Of a DNA stretch of 64,000 bases, positions 22,501-32,766 are shown one piece after another. Position 1 is the stretch's first letter; every line of letters begins with the position of its first letter. This DNA comes from Spongilla lacustris. Its lineage: Eukaryota > Porifera > Demospongiae > Spongillida > Spongillidae. Made by a program: the position numbers and the translations under genes. The stretch covers positions 3,579,882 to 3,643,881 of the forward strand of contig OX442420.1 in NCBI GenBank assembly GCA_949361645.1, given 5' to 3'. The notes under the pieces were generated by a model. The model worked only from the letters and a program-made list of their open reading frames with translations. It was not told where the DNA came from and ran no database searches.

Positions 22501-25500
22501 GGTTACAATAGGCACAGAGAGAAATTTCCCTCACCATTGAAGTGAACTCGATAACTAAGGTCTACCTGCTCCCACAATTTTCCAGCTACATGTATACTGA
22601 CAGAGGATTTGATATAAACCATGACGAGCTGTTCTAATGTTACAACTTCGATAAATGAGGTTAACAATCAATTGATTTGGATTTGTTGAGACAGAGTATC
22701 ATAATTAGAAGAAATAATTTTTGGATGAGGGTGTGTGTTTATCTATCTGTATTTATCTACTTAGCAACGACATTACATGTAGTGCACAAAATGAATCAGA
22801 CACATTACGTATGAATTTACATGCATATCCTAATAAAATTTTAATTTGTAATTTATTTGCAGTTGCACATACATTTGCATTTGTTTTTTTAATTTTTTTT
22901 TTAAAGGGGCTAGAATATAATATTATATAGCACACACAAAGTACATGTACATGGTTTTCCACATGGTGGATTAATATATGGTTTTTGCAGCTACTAGGCA
23001 CCAACAAATGCAGCGTGTCTACACTGGCTTACATGATGTGTCCAAATGCATCACCAGGATGAACCTGCAATACAAATACAACACTGAACTCACAACAACA
23101 CTTACATTAGTACAACTAGTTCAGTATTAGTATTAACACATACATATAAAGCAGTTTCTAACCGTAAACACCATGCTTATCCTCTACAAAGGAAAAATGT
23201 ACCATTTGCATACTTGGGACCATTACCTCCAAATACATGTACAGTGTACATGTGTACATGGTACATGTATATGGTACGCATGTACATGTAGCTAGCCATA
23301 CCACAGTGCTGGACTAAATATGCACTTGCCTATTTGACAACCTATCAGACTGTAAATCACACCAATGCTAAATATGATTCACTGCCACCACAAAAATTCT
23401 GAGGTTGAAATAAGTGTTCATAGCTGTCTGTTATACTGTATAATGTCATGTCATTTCAATTAAATAATTCTATTATAACATTTGCTGGCATATTCAGTAA
23501 GGGTCATTATCATTAAGCACCCATTGCCAGATCACAATCTGACACTCCCCCATAAGACATACATACACATTTAATTCATTCTTATATTAATTTTTTGGTA
23601 TGTTTGTGGTTTATAAAATACAGACCTCTGAATAATAATTTTCTCCGTACTTTTGTAAGTTTTGAACAAATGCACTCTCTTCCTCTATGTTAGCAGCACA
23701 GGAATACTTATTGGGTCACTGCATTGCAATCCCTTTAGTACAGTTTACATACATGTATGATTAACATTTTTGTCAGAGTTGAACGGAAACTAAAACTCCA
23801 ATTTTTTTATGCAAACAAATAATGAGGTTGCCAGTGTAGTTGTGAATTGTACTAAACTTTAAGATGGGACTTTAAAAGGAACATCTTTGGGAATCAGCTA
23901 TAAATCTCAGCATCAATTTTGGGCCCGAGGAGCCACACGTAACCATTACATAATTATAAACAACTGCAATCAACCCACTTAAGTATATACCAAGAATGTT
24001 TCACTACAGTTTGTACAAACTGCACAACGTACCTGCTCATAGGTACAGAATGTTGAATTCTGAAAAGATGTGGAAACCCATTCAAGAAGTTTGTTCACAC
24101 TACAAGAAAACAGATGATTATTATAACACCATGTAGGTATACAGACAGCAAAGACTACAATGAAATCACCTTGGGGAAGCAATGCTTTAAAATGTTGATA
24201 ATCAATAAAATGTGCTTTAAAACTTTGATAATCAATAAAATGACAGGAGAGTTAGAATTATCGTTCACTACATGTATGTCCTTATCAACCAAGATTCTCT
24301 TGAATGTACATGTAGGGTCAAAATTAAATGAGTATATATGTAAGAACAGTCAAACAACATGGTGAAAAGTGCAAGTATATGTAACTACATGCAACGTAAA
24401 TATGTCAGTGCATTACAGCTACATTCAGCTATGTATTATGCAACATGTATACCGCAGTAATTAAAAAAAACTATATGTAATATGACTGCTTTGTAAATTA
24501 CAAGTGTGGTCAAAACATAAGGATAGGTATAAACTGGAGGCCAGATGGAATATCAAGGTTTATATATGTACAGTCTCAGAATCATACAGAATTGTGTAGA
24601 AATTAACCACAAACTGATTATTAATCCTACCAGCAGATGTGCTAAAAATAATAAATCATAACCTCAAAACCCCTTCACACATTGCAAAATCAAGTTTAAT
24701 AATCCCAAACTGTAGTTAATTGCAGTTTGCAGTCATATCTACATTAAAAATGAGTGGTCATGCTTGTATGTCAGTGTTATGTTTACCTCTGCACATCCAC
24801 ATACGTAAGTACACACTCTGCAATGAATAATGTGGGAGCACAGCTATCTATTCCACATTCTGCCAATTTCATTCCCAGGTCTTCGACATGCCTCAGATCA
24901 CAGCCAATGAGATTATAGGAAGCAGTCTTGTGAACAACACTGTCCAAAACTGGATTGGATCTTATGTAATCCAACTTTCGGTCCACCACAGCTGGAAAGT
25001 CTACCTAATTCGGCAATATTGTAGACAAAAAGAAGAAACAAAATTTATGTACTTCTGCCAAAAGGATATTTCAAATGCCAGTGTTAAGCAGCAAAATATA
25101 TGGCTACGTGGAGCCATGGACTGACACTATTACAGTATAATGTGTTCAAGAGATATACATTTGAATACACTTAATCTTAATACAATAGAAAACCACTAAT
25201 GTACATGTACTTTCACAGTTCTCTTTGTTTATATGTAAATAACAACATAGTACAGTGAATAGGAATTTAGTATAAGTCTAATATAGCTGAAGTAGGACTT
25301 CATATTCAACACAGAAAGTACCTCAACAAAATGACAATGTTGTACACTGCATAATCCAATGAGCCTTATAATGCTAGTGTCAAAACCAGCACCCAGAGAG
25401 ATCACCTAGACAGTGATAAGAATAATTAAAAGAGAAAGAGGAAACATTGTGATAGATTGGTACAACGGAAAGGACAAAACACAGAATCAAAAACGCAGTG

Positions 25501-25927
25501 AAGAGCGGTGGGAAAATGAAAGTAAAAGATACGAGAACTGTGGGGCAAGGTAGAAAGGCAGTGCGAGAGACAGTGAGATAGAGAAAGTCAAAATTACTAA
25601 GGTTTACAAAAGACCATTTCAAGTGACACGTAATCTGAGATAACTCAACAATCTGACCTGAACATGCTGCTTTGAGAAAAATTCAAGAAACGTATTGAGC
25701 AAATGATCAACAGCCTTCACACGTATATAGTATCCCCTAGTGACAGTAAATCACAAAAATACATTACACCACTGTAGAGGATAGAAAAAACGGCTCACGC
25801 ACCTGTTGATAATTGGTGCTCTTCGTGGAGACTTGGACACAAAAAACTTCAGATACGGATCACTGAAGTATCCGGCATTTACCATGGACAGCTTGCTGGC
25901 AATGCTACTGTCATTGGTGCCCTGTAC
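16542..25927 (-). CDS. TYW4: TYW4/LCMT2: wybutosine-synthesis tRNA methyltransferase with beta-propeller
   Basis: TYW4 acts late in wybutosine synthesis on tRNA-Phe, carboxymethylating the base side chain with SAM. Exons (minus): 25927-25803, 25736-25658, 25405-25322, 25004-24787, 24099-24033, 23064-23033, 22426-22336, 21767-21490, 20571-20399, 19255-19055, 17562-17465, 17399-17218, 16887-16749, 16685-16542 (TAA). Phases agree and sum to 1911 nt (636 codons plus stop). Methyltransferase signatures in order: VQGTNDSS, RRAPIINRGYYIRVKAVDH, the SAM loop ISLGAGFDTS, VDFPAVV..KL, TLFIAECVLTY, YEQVHPGDAFGHIM and DMNHFYGWLP. From about residue 300 come Kelch-type blades (RFGHSSV...VTGGFG, LLYGGRL, ILITGGC, VIVMGGL, YLIGGV, LILGGGG). 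Length fits the family once a short first exon is added. A possible 5-codon exon with ATG lies at 26092-26078 in phase 0, but this is weak. No frameshift is seen, so the gene looks functional. Confidence 0.9.
16996..17145. mobile_element. 150-bp MITE in a TYW4 intron
   Basis: Perfect 18-bp terminal inverted repeats, TTAGTCTGGGGACCCTAC at 16996-17013 and its complement at 17128-17145, enclose about 115 bp without coding capacity. It lies between the TYW4 exons at 17218 and 16887. No certain target duplication is visible. Confidence 0.7.
18427..18560 (+). pseudogene. Helitron/PIF1-type helicase fragment in a TYW4 intron
   Basis: One plus-strand frame reads HSAFA, then MTINKSQGQTLYDI, the conserved late helicase motif of PIF1-family and Helitron helicases (normally FAMTINKSQGQ). 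The six bases ACATGT separate the two halves, an in-frame two-codon insertion. Nothing else of the helicase is convincing, so this is a relic, antisense to the host gene. Confidence 0.5.
19447..19846 (+). pseudogene. LINE 3' fragment in a TYW4 intron
   Basis: The plus-strand frame 19460-19846 contains the C-terminal signature of the LINE clade seen elsewhere in this window (TPVVIKTSGVFG, FLKDLACHIRKVSGE, LAVAVQLGNAVSILGT) and runs on into AT-rich DNA. It is 5'-truncated, typical of LINE retroposition, and antisense to TYW4 between the exons at 20399 and 19255. Confidence 0.7.
20346..20362. repeat. (TA)n microsatellite
   Basis: A short TA run just downstream of the TYW4 exon ending at 20399 (minus), inside the intron. 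Confidence 0.8.
21069..21273. mobile_element. 205-bp MITE in a TYW4 intron
   Basis: The ends are long inverted repeats: 21069 begins AGCTGGGTTTACAATGTGAC and 21273 ends with its complement, with further imperfect pairing inward (GACGC, CAGCG, TGTTG words). It is non-coding and lies between the TYW4 exons at 21490 and 20571. Confidence 0.7.
21868..21923. repeat. ACATGT-rich simple repeat
   Basis: A tract of overlapping ACATGT/TGTACA words (the hexamer ACATGT is its own complement). The same word recurs singly or in pairs throughout the window, for example at 23236-23290, 18944-18960 and 58256-58345. Confidence 0.85.
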
Positions 25928-27371
25928 CTAGAAGGTTAAATTGGCGTATACACAATTAATACGTGTATGCGGCGGACATAAAGCATAACCAGATTGCAAG
26001 AAAATCTGTAAGGTAACGACAAAGCTGTCTGTGTACGTGTAAAATCTCAACCCATGACATGATGTACTAGTACGTACTGCATTACAATACATTTCTCTCT
26101 TGTTCGTTTATTCGTTTCACGTATTAATTAATTACCGTAATTATTGATACAATTAGCTATTGTATTGACAGTTATTTTATTATTATTATTATTCAACGCC
26201 AACATTCATGTTACACATGCCTACATTGCAATCGCATTATTCAACAAAAATTACACCAAACACAATAGAATACTACAATATAAGGAATTAAATGTTCTCC
26301 GTGAAACCTCGAGCAGCTGGCATCAGGGATGTCAACATTATGGCTCTGGCATTAGACCAGACAAGGATGATGCCAAGTTTTCCATATAAGTTGGACAAGA
26401 TCATGGACTTAGGTTTGTTTGTCATGATGGCAACCTGGGAAGCAATAAAAGAGAATGTGTTCCATGCTTCAGCTCCCCATGCTCCATACGTTTCCATGGC
26501 TAAGGGAGTGCACCTCCACCCTAGTTCAGAGCACTTGACATCGTACTTTGAGTGTTTCTATACCTCTTCTGCTTTGGCTGCTGATCCTAGCCTGCTGAAA
26601 CTCCCACTTCCAAAATAATTAAGCGGTGAGGTAACAGTGATATCATATGCAGCACTAGCAGAACCACTGGGATTAGAAACCAGTACATCAGCTGGACAGG
26701 TGAGAGGGCTCCTTGTCCTTACCTAAACCACCACCTGCTTCCAAGCGAACTGACAAGGATGCTTGGCGGCATGCCTCGTATAGACTGCATTGCACAACAG
26801 GTTATGGCGATTGGTTACATCCCCCCCACGCTTGCAGGTAACACTATGGTGACACAGTGGGTCCAGCATGCTCTCTGGGCATAGTGGGCAAGTCTATCAA
26901 TACACGACCTACTTTTTGAAAAACGAATCACAGCCATTTATATGGCTTGTAACAGTTATGATTGTGATCAATTCAGGTAGTGTTGCTTCCGACGTGAAAC
27001 AGCGCTATTGAATCAGCTGCTTTTCAGATCAATGAGCGAATCTGGTATAAATCAGTCACGAGTGATAATGAAACTAAAGATTATAATCATGGCTTTGAAA
27101 ATTATAGCAATACTGTTACACCTTGTGTATTAGTATTCAAAATTACTTAGTAGAGGCCACATTCCTGAAACCAGGACATCTGCAGAATAAAGTAGTGCAA
27201 AATAGCCCAGACAACAGTGGCTGGCTCCATAATTAAGCCAGTAATTTCCCTGGCCTAGTGGCAGCGACCCAGTGGCCATAACACATAGTGGCTTAGCTAG
27301 TAGCCATAACACATAGTGGCCCAGCGGCCATATGATACATGCATGCATGCATGCATGCATAGTGGCTCCAC
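25928..27371. other. Upstream region of TYW4 with an unassigned ORF
   Basis: The TYW4 start codon and promoter should lie in the first few hundred bases; a candidate 5-codon first exon is 26092-26078. The plus ORF at 26292-26618 is listed separately. From 26640 to 27370 I see no gene, only a GCAT-rich simple repeat near 27335-27360. Confidence 0.45.
26292..26618 (+). CDS. Unassigned ORF, 108 codons, possibly a gene or element fragment
   Basis: I do not recognise this protein. Its composition looks coding: mixed residues, a basic start (MFSVKPRAAGIRDV), a hydrophobic centre around LGLFVMMATW and a C-terminal segment HAPYVSMAKGVHLHPSSEHL ending before TAA. It could be a relic of a mobile element, given the retroelement that begins 0.75 kb downstream, or one exon of an unknown gene. 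No flanking exon could be identified. Confidence 0.3.
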   Translation: MFSVKPRAAGIRDVNIMALALDQTRMMPSFPYKLDKIMDLGLFVMMATWEAIKENVFHASAPHAPYVSMAKGVHLHPSSEHLTSYFECFYTSSALAADPSLLKLPLPK

Positions 27372-27407
27372 TAATACCCAGCCTAAGTATTGCTTAAAAG
27401 CATATCC

Positions 27408-27880
27408 TCAATGCCAGAACTTGAGTGCTGCCTGGCAGAGAGGCACCTGACCTCCCTTACACAAGCACATCTCTGCCCAATCCTGAACAAACAGGCTAGC
27501 TACTTCACCCTGTACTGCAAATATGCCATCATCCAAATACACTACAGCTTTCAAACCACTACACCTCCAAAAATGAACCAATGGCCGCAAAAGTTTAGTA
27601 AAGATATATGGGGCCAATTTACAATGGTGGGGAGCAATTTCAACATGATGATAACCTGACTTGAGGTCAAATATGAACATAAACTCACCTTCTTCATGGC
27701 AATGCGAAAGTCCTCATACTTAAACCTCTGTTTCTGCAAAAACTGGTTCAAGTGCCTCATACTTACTACCAACCGTTTCTTTCCTCAACAACTGACAATG
27801 GGCTGCATATGCATGGCTGATATGTACTGCCCCATCACCAACTCTGCGAGAGCTCCATCAACCCACCCTGAATTATTTAG
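27408..27880 (-). pseudogene. Reverse-transcriptase fragment of retroelement copy A
   Basis: Visible motifs on the minus strand are GKKRLVVSMRHLNQF, YEDFRIAMKK, FDLKSGYHHVEI and, after a deletion of the central fingers/palm part, YIFTKLLRPLV with the catalytic-type box VVYLDDG. A stop codon lies before GKKR and the frame changes at least once. The style (LKSGYHHVEI, TKLLRPLV, YLDDG) is that of gypsy/DIRS-like retroelements, not LINEs. Confidence 0.75.
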
Positions 27881-27899
27881 TGCAGATGCGTGATTGGGG

Positions 27900-28110
27900 G
27901 TTTACTGTAGGGTAGGCTCAGTGCGTAAGGGAACCAAACTTGATAGTGTAACGAGTACTGCAGCAGCCAAAAAGTGTTTAATTACAAAGAGAGACATGCA
28001 TATATACACAGGAAATAGTACAGTCCAGCTGGAGCCAGTACAAACACGCATACATACAAAAATATATTATGTCATTCGCTACACTACTTCCTTCTTTGAA
28101 AAGGCCGGCC
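27900..28110 (-). repeat. LTR-like non-coding block of copy A
   Basis: A roughly 200-bp segment containing TACTGCAGCAGCCAAAAAGT and CAGTCCAGCTGGAGCCAGTA. It is about 90 percent alike by eye to 43717-43860 in copy B and in both copies sits just beyond the end of the integrase reading frame. I cannot define the exact LTR ends. Confidence 0.5.
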
Positions 28111-28429
28111 TCTTGGTCCAATTCAATAACAATCCGGCGGGTGTCTTATTCGCTGCAGATAATGACGAGAAGGTGGCTGGTCGGCAACTGGTTTTTCTTC
28201 CTGGGGGGGGTAGCCACTTCTGCTTGTGCAGCTTCATGACCATGAATTGGGGCTGGTTGTTGTACTATTTCTTGTTCCGCTACCTCAAGGTCATCACTGT
28301 CATCAAAGAATTACAATGACTAACCTGAGTACTCTGGGCAATGACGACTTTGTCATCGAAGTCCAGATGAATATCACTAGGATATGGCTTCAGGTGATCA
28401 AAGTGTACAACCATCCTCTTACGTAACTG

Positions 28430-29045
28430 TAAGAGGAGAAACTTGTGGAGGGATGTATTGAGGTACTATAGGCCACACCAATTTTCATCAAATGCAATTC
28501 CCATTGAGTAGGGTTGTCCTGGGCTAGCATGCTGATCAACATATGATTCAATCGTTCAACAAGACCATCTTATTGCGGGTGGTATGGTGTTGTACGTGTC
28601 TTACTGATTTGTAGTAATCTTTCATCACGTCAGACTCGAACTGTCGCCCTTGATCACACTGAGGGATAGAGAACTTGCAGAAGAATTCATCAACCAGTTT
28701 GGTAGCTACTGTTATTGCCTCCTGATTAGGAATGGCATAGGCCTCTGTCCATCCGGTGAAGTAGTCAGAAGTGACTAAAATATACGGGTTCTTAGTCTCC
28801 CCCGGGGTGATCGGTCCAACTATGTCTACTGCAATGATTTGCATTGGGTACCCAGAACTAATACCCTGGAGAGGGGCATGGCCTCGACGCAGGGGCATTT
28901 TCCTAGTAGCACACTTCGCGCACGTCCTACATCACTTCCCAACATCTCCTGCATGACCTGGCCAATAAAACCTCTCCTTCAGGCAGGAAAGTGTCTTTCC
29001 TTCTCCTAAATGTCCTCCCAGTATGCCCACTTGAAATTCACTTAA
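28430..29045 (-). pseudogene. Ty3/gypsy-type integrase, copy A
   Basis: Minus-strand reading shows the zinc-binding part (CRTCAKC after a stop), the first catalytic aspartate in AVDIVGP, a second in CDQGRQFES, and the glutamate region GLVERLN preceded by a stop in the PYHPQ segment. Stop codons and a frame change break it. The linker YILVTSDYFTGWTEAY is characteristic of this integrase core. Confidence 0.8.
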
Positions 29046-29542
29046 TTAAGTAAACCTCAGCTGTATGTTTCAAAGAGGATTCACTTATACAGATGGTACA
29101 GATTAGAGTCAGGTTAGGCATAGTTTGGTATGCTGTTGAATGGAACTGAAGATGACGAGTTTTCAATATGTCAAGATGGTGATGATGACAGAGGGAAAGC
29201 TGTTACATATTAAAGCTTTCTCACATTATAATTGATATAGATTTTTAGCTGATTCTGCTATGCTGATGTACAAAGATGAGTTGCATGCCTATGTCAAGAT
29301 GGCGATGGTGATAGAGAGATAGCTGAACACATTTACAATCGGGTAAGGCTATCTCACATGATAATAAATATAGTTTGCTTTAATTATTATGCACATTTTG
29401 CTGTTGAATGTTACTGACAACGGGGAAAAGCTTTCACTATATCAAGGGTGTGCATTTCGACTCAGATAATGATTGAACGGTGTATAGAATGCAAAGGAAT
29501 ATGTTATACTTTGATATTGAAATGAAGAGGTTCTTAATCCTT
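29046..29542. other. Spacer with no gene
   Basis: An AT-rich stretch. Two similar segments at about 29155-29240 and 29290-29365 (both with CAAGATGG.GATG.TGA and AGCTTTCTCAC/GCTATCTCAC) look like an old tandem duplication. No coding region is seen. Confidence 0.4.
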
Positions 29543-29833
29543 ACAAGTAAATAAAAAACATTCTCTATGAGAAAGTTGGTGGCATATAGGATTTGAAGGC
29601 AATGGTGGTGTAAAAAGGAAGGAAACAAGGGTCTAATAATAAGGGAAAATGGAATAGTCCTATTTTAGCACATTCTACATGTAGGATATAGTATGTTGTT
29701 CGTGTGCTAAATATAGGACTATTCCATTTTCCCTTATTATTAGACCCTTGTTTCCTTCCTTTTTACACCACCATTGCCTTCAAATCCTATATGCCACCAA
29801 CTTTCTCATAGAGAATGTTTTTTATTTACTTGT
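29543..29833. mobile_element. Near-perfect 291-bp palindrome (foldback MITE)
   Basis: Arms of about 130 bp (29543-29672 and 29704-29833) are almost exact complements around a loop of about 30 bp. The arms contain GGAAGGAAACAAGG, also the core of the palindrome at 60560-60943. No coding capacity beyond arm artefacts. Confidence 0.8.
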
Positions 29834-29873
29834 TTCATTAATTTTTTTTCATACCCGATTATTAATCTTGGCC

Positions 29874-29956
29874 CCAGACCCGTTCGCAGCAGCGGATGGA
29901 TTACATCACCGCTACGCGGAAATTGTTACGTACATTTGGGTCTGGGTATGAGACTA
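29874..29956 (+). repeat. CCAGACCC palindromic repeat, solo copy
   Basis: About 83 bp: CCAGACCC at the left, the shared core GGATTACATCACCGCTACG, and GGGTCTGGGTATGAGACT at the right. The same unit forms the terminal inverted repeats of the element at 36543-37352. Confidence 0.75.
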
Positions 29957-30228
29957 AGAAAGAGGAGAGCCTACCCCGTAGCTTAATCGATTCATGGACA
30001 TGCATGTGTCTAAAACCAAGGTAAAGACATTTGGGCTAAAAATCTGTTGCTATACACTTGTTTAGCCCTTCGATCTGAGAGTATCATGCGGTGCTAGTTC
30101 TTTAATCAATGTAGTTCAGTAGTTGTCATCCCAGGAAAGTCAGTCATCACTCTTTTTTGATGTGCAATGTATATGTACTATTATCGCGTCATTAATTAAT
30201 ATTACATTGTTACTATGACTATACCCAA

Positions 30229-30771
30229 TTGGTGCCAGTGTCACATGATGCACACTATGACTACAACACAACACAGCAACTAGGTAAAATCCACATTATG
30301 CGGCAAAAACAGACTAACTATCCTGCTCCAATACAAACAACTGCAACAGTCCGTTCTGAGTCGCAAAACACCAACATTTTCGAGTCACCACCAGCCATGT
30401 CAGCTGAACTCCAATCAAAGACCAAATATAAGCACTCCATTTATTACATTCTGGAGGAAGCTTCAACAAATCTGATCCCTGAAAAGTGTGATGCACCATC
30501 ACTAACTCCACACACCTACATCTGTACACAACCATCACCAAGTCTGGTCCCTAACTCCACTGAACAATCTTCGCAGTACATGCCATCATCACATTGCATT
30601 GCCAACCTAAGCCTCTCAAAAATTTCAGGATCAACATCATTCAAACACTACTGTCATCCTCCTATACATGTAGAGTACACCAGTGAAATAGTGAATCATC
30701 ATTCATATTTATATCATACCTTTACTTTTAGTTGTGACCTGTACACAGTAAGTGTTCAAATGAAATCTTAG
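30229..30771 (+). CDS. Unassigned ORF, 180 codons, receptor-tail-like composition
   Basis: I do not recognise the protein. It is polar, rich in S, T, N, P and tyrosine (YDYNTTQQ, YKHSIYYILEE), with no membrane segment or signal peptide and no ordered-domain motif, like a cytoplasmic tail of a receptor or a disordered region. The first methionine may not be the true start, since the frame could continue from an upstream exon. Its 3' part (about 30660-30770) is duplicated in degraded form at about 31675-31760, so the segment was tandemly copied. Confidence 0.35.
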   Translation: MVPVSHDAHYDYNTTQQLGKIHIMRQKQTNYPAPIQTTATVRSESQNTNIFESPPAMSAELQSKTKYKHSIYYILEEASTNLIPEKCDAPSLTPHTYICTQPSPSLVPNSTEQSSQYMPSSHCIANLSLSKISGSTSFKHYCHPPIHVEYTSEIVNHHSYLYHTFTFSCDLYTVSVQMKS

Positions 30772-32000
30772 AAGTGTTGATGGAGTCATACACTGCTGTT
30801 AAGTTACATGTATACATGAGCAATTAAATTGCGGAGTGTAGATACATTCAGGTAAACAGAAGCCATATCAACACCAGCAGACCTAAACATGTTTGGTAAT
30901 CACATAAGATGTTCAAAGACGCAGTGAATACTAACATGCATTTACTGATAGGATGCAATCTACAAAAGTGATGACTGTACATGTACATGTACCGCCAGCT
31001 GGTACACACTCTACAAGCCCATATAGATCTACAGGCACCGTCTTCTCCCCACCTGTTACTAGACACTTACGTCCCTTTGAAGGGATGAATGCAGTATCTT
31101 ACTGATGTTCCATTAAGCCTTTTTTCCCCCCTTTCAAAGCTCTTTAACCTAGTGTTGGTAGAGGCTCAGTAAATGTCACCTGTACACCCCCATTACCTTT
31201 TTCTTTTACAGCTTGTAGCTTCATTGCGTACCAATGACTGGTGTATGGAGAAATAAGGTAATATGGGCGCTGGTAGCTCCCCTACGAGTGACTCTCCCAT
31301 GGTAGCTGATTGCATTGAGGCAGACTGGTAGCTGTAGGACCCACTGCTGTATCTTGGTGGTGTTCCATACAGTTGCTATTTTTTTCTGGTGTTGGTAGAG
31401 GCTCAGAACCAAATGTCACACCACCATTTTTGCAACTGACAGAAGACACTGACGCACATCTCTACAGAGTAGATAAAGAAACATGACTAATACACTCAAC
31501 TCAATGCAGCATTCATTTACCTTGATATTGCACCAACATCTTTACACTATTAAAGCCATATCAGCTAACAGCGTGGGAAGGGCTAAACTTCATGGCATGC
31601 TCAGGCAGGCCATTGACACCTATGCATCTTCAAATGGAGAATGCCCTTAAACTTCTGCAGAACTATGTAGATGTACTCTTCTATACGTGGAGTACACCAG
31701 TCAAATAGCGTATCATATCCATACCTTTGTTTTCCTTTCCAAAGTTACACATGTGACCTGCACAGTTAGGAAGCGTTCTAAAATGTTAAAACAGAATGGA
31801 AGAATCAAGTCTTGGAGGTGTTGACAAAGACATACATGTAAGCAGATAGCATGCTTGGTAAATAGAAGCCATATTCAGTCACCGCAGTGCACTTCAAAGA
31901 AACATTGAATAAAATTATGCAGGCAGAACACAATAGTGGGAAGGGCTAAACTGCTCAGGCCTGCTCAGGCAGGCCATTGACACCTATGCCCTTAAACTTC
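30660..32000 (+). repeat. Degraded local tandem duplication
   Basis: Several blocks recur in the same order about 1 kb apart: GAGTACACCAGT.AAATAG (30671 and 31690), the AGAAGCCATAT block (30860 and 31866), plus closer repeats of GTTGGTAGAGGCTCAG (31153 and 31389) and GGAAGGGCTAAACT with CAGGCAGGCCATTGACACCT (31576 and 31938). No intact gene is seen in the second copy. Confidence 0.5.
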
Positions 32001-32281
32001 TGCAGAACTATGTGGCTTGCTGCCTCCATATCTGCCTTGACCCCCCATCAACCTTGCTGTAACACCTATATAGTTATTGTATGATTACAATGATTGAACC
32101 ACACATGTCTGAGCTGTCAGTAGGATGACAGTTATGACACCTTCCCAAACACAGTAGCTGAATATAGAACCTTCTGAGAGAATGTGCAGGATGGAGGGAT
32201 GAGGTTGGGCACTATGTCCATGGTGACTTAGCAACGCAAAGGTTTATAAACATTATTTTATAATACACGCATGCATATACA

Positions 32282-32766
32282 TGTTCAAAATACGTATTGT
32301 ATCACTCAGTCGAATTCGAACGTATACGTACCTTTGGGGTTTATATTGGTACTATGGTAGATATCTTTCTAAGCCCATTATCCTCGCGCGGTGGCATTTG
32401 CTTCGTGCAGCATGTTGATCTGTCGGTCGTTCTTGCAATCGCATTCTTTTCGCAGGAGAAGCGATGGAACCGTCCCGATGTTCTGCACTGTTCATGGCCG
32501 CTTTATTTTCATTGTACCGTTGCCGCTTTAAGGATAGTATTGGCTCGGGGTTCTTGTGATATTTTTCCCACTCAGCGGCTTGCTTTCGATCGGAGTTCTG
32601 GTGATATCGTTCTTCCTCGGCGGTTAGTTTTGGCTCGGGGTTCCGATGATATCGTTCTCAAGCTTTTTCTTTGCTCTCTTCTGACGACCGTTCCTTCAAT
32701 ATTTCCTCTCGCTTTTGGAGGTATTCCGCTCGACGTTTAGCTCTAGCCTTACGCTGACGTTAAGGC
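32282..32766 (-). pseudogene. Decayed gene for a basic, repeat-containing protein
   Basis: The minus strand from the ATG at 32766 reads a highly charged protein (RQRKARAKRRAEYLQKREE) followed by degenerate repeats of about 20 residues centred on ERYHRNPEPK, ERYHQNSDRK and EKYHKNPEPI, then a long tail. A TAA at codon 3 and a TGA before the first repeat break the frame, which is otherwise open for about 160 codons. Lys/Arg/Glu-rich repeat proteins of this kind occur beside Helitron-like elements in invertebrate genomes; that link is recalled, not shown here. Confidence 0.5.

Larger units (their letters stand above)
27372..29045 (-). mobile_element. LTR-type retroelement copy A, decayed
   Basis: Reading the minus strand, the order is integrase (29045-28430), a non-coding block with LTR-like content (about 28110-27900) and a reverse-transcriptase fragment (27880-27408). 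Stop codons and frameshifts interrupt every domain, so it is dead. The second copy (38640-38932 plus 43577-44990) has the same order and the same junctions. Integrase sequence is of the Ty3/gypsy type. Canonical gypsy order puts reverse transcriptase before integrase, so the RT block may belong to a different element into which the gypsy element inserted before the pair was duplicated. Confidence 0.7.
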
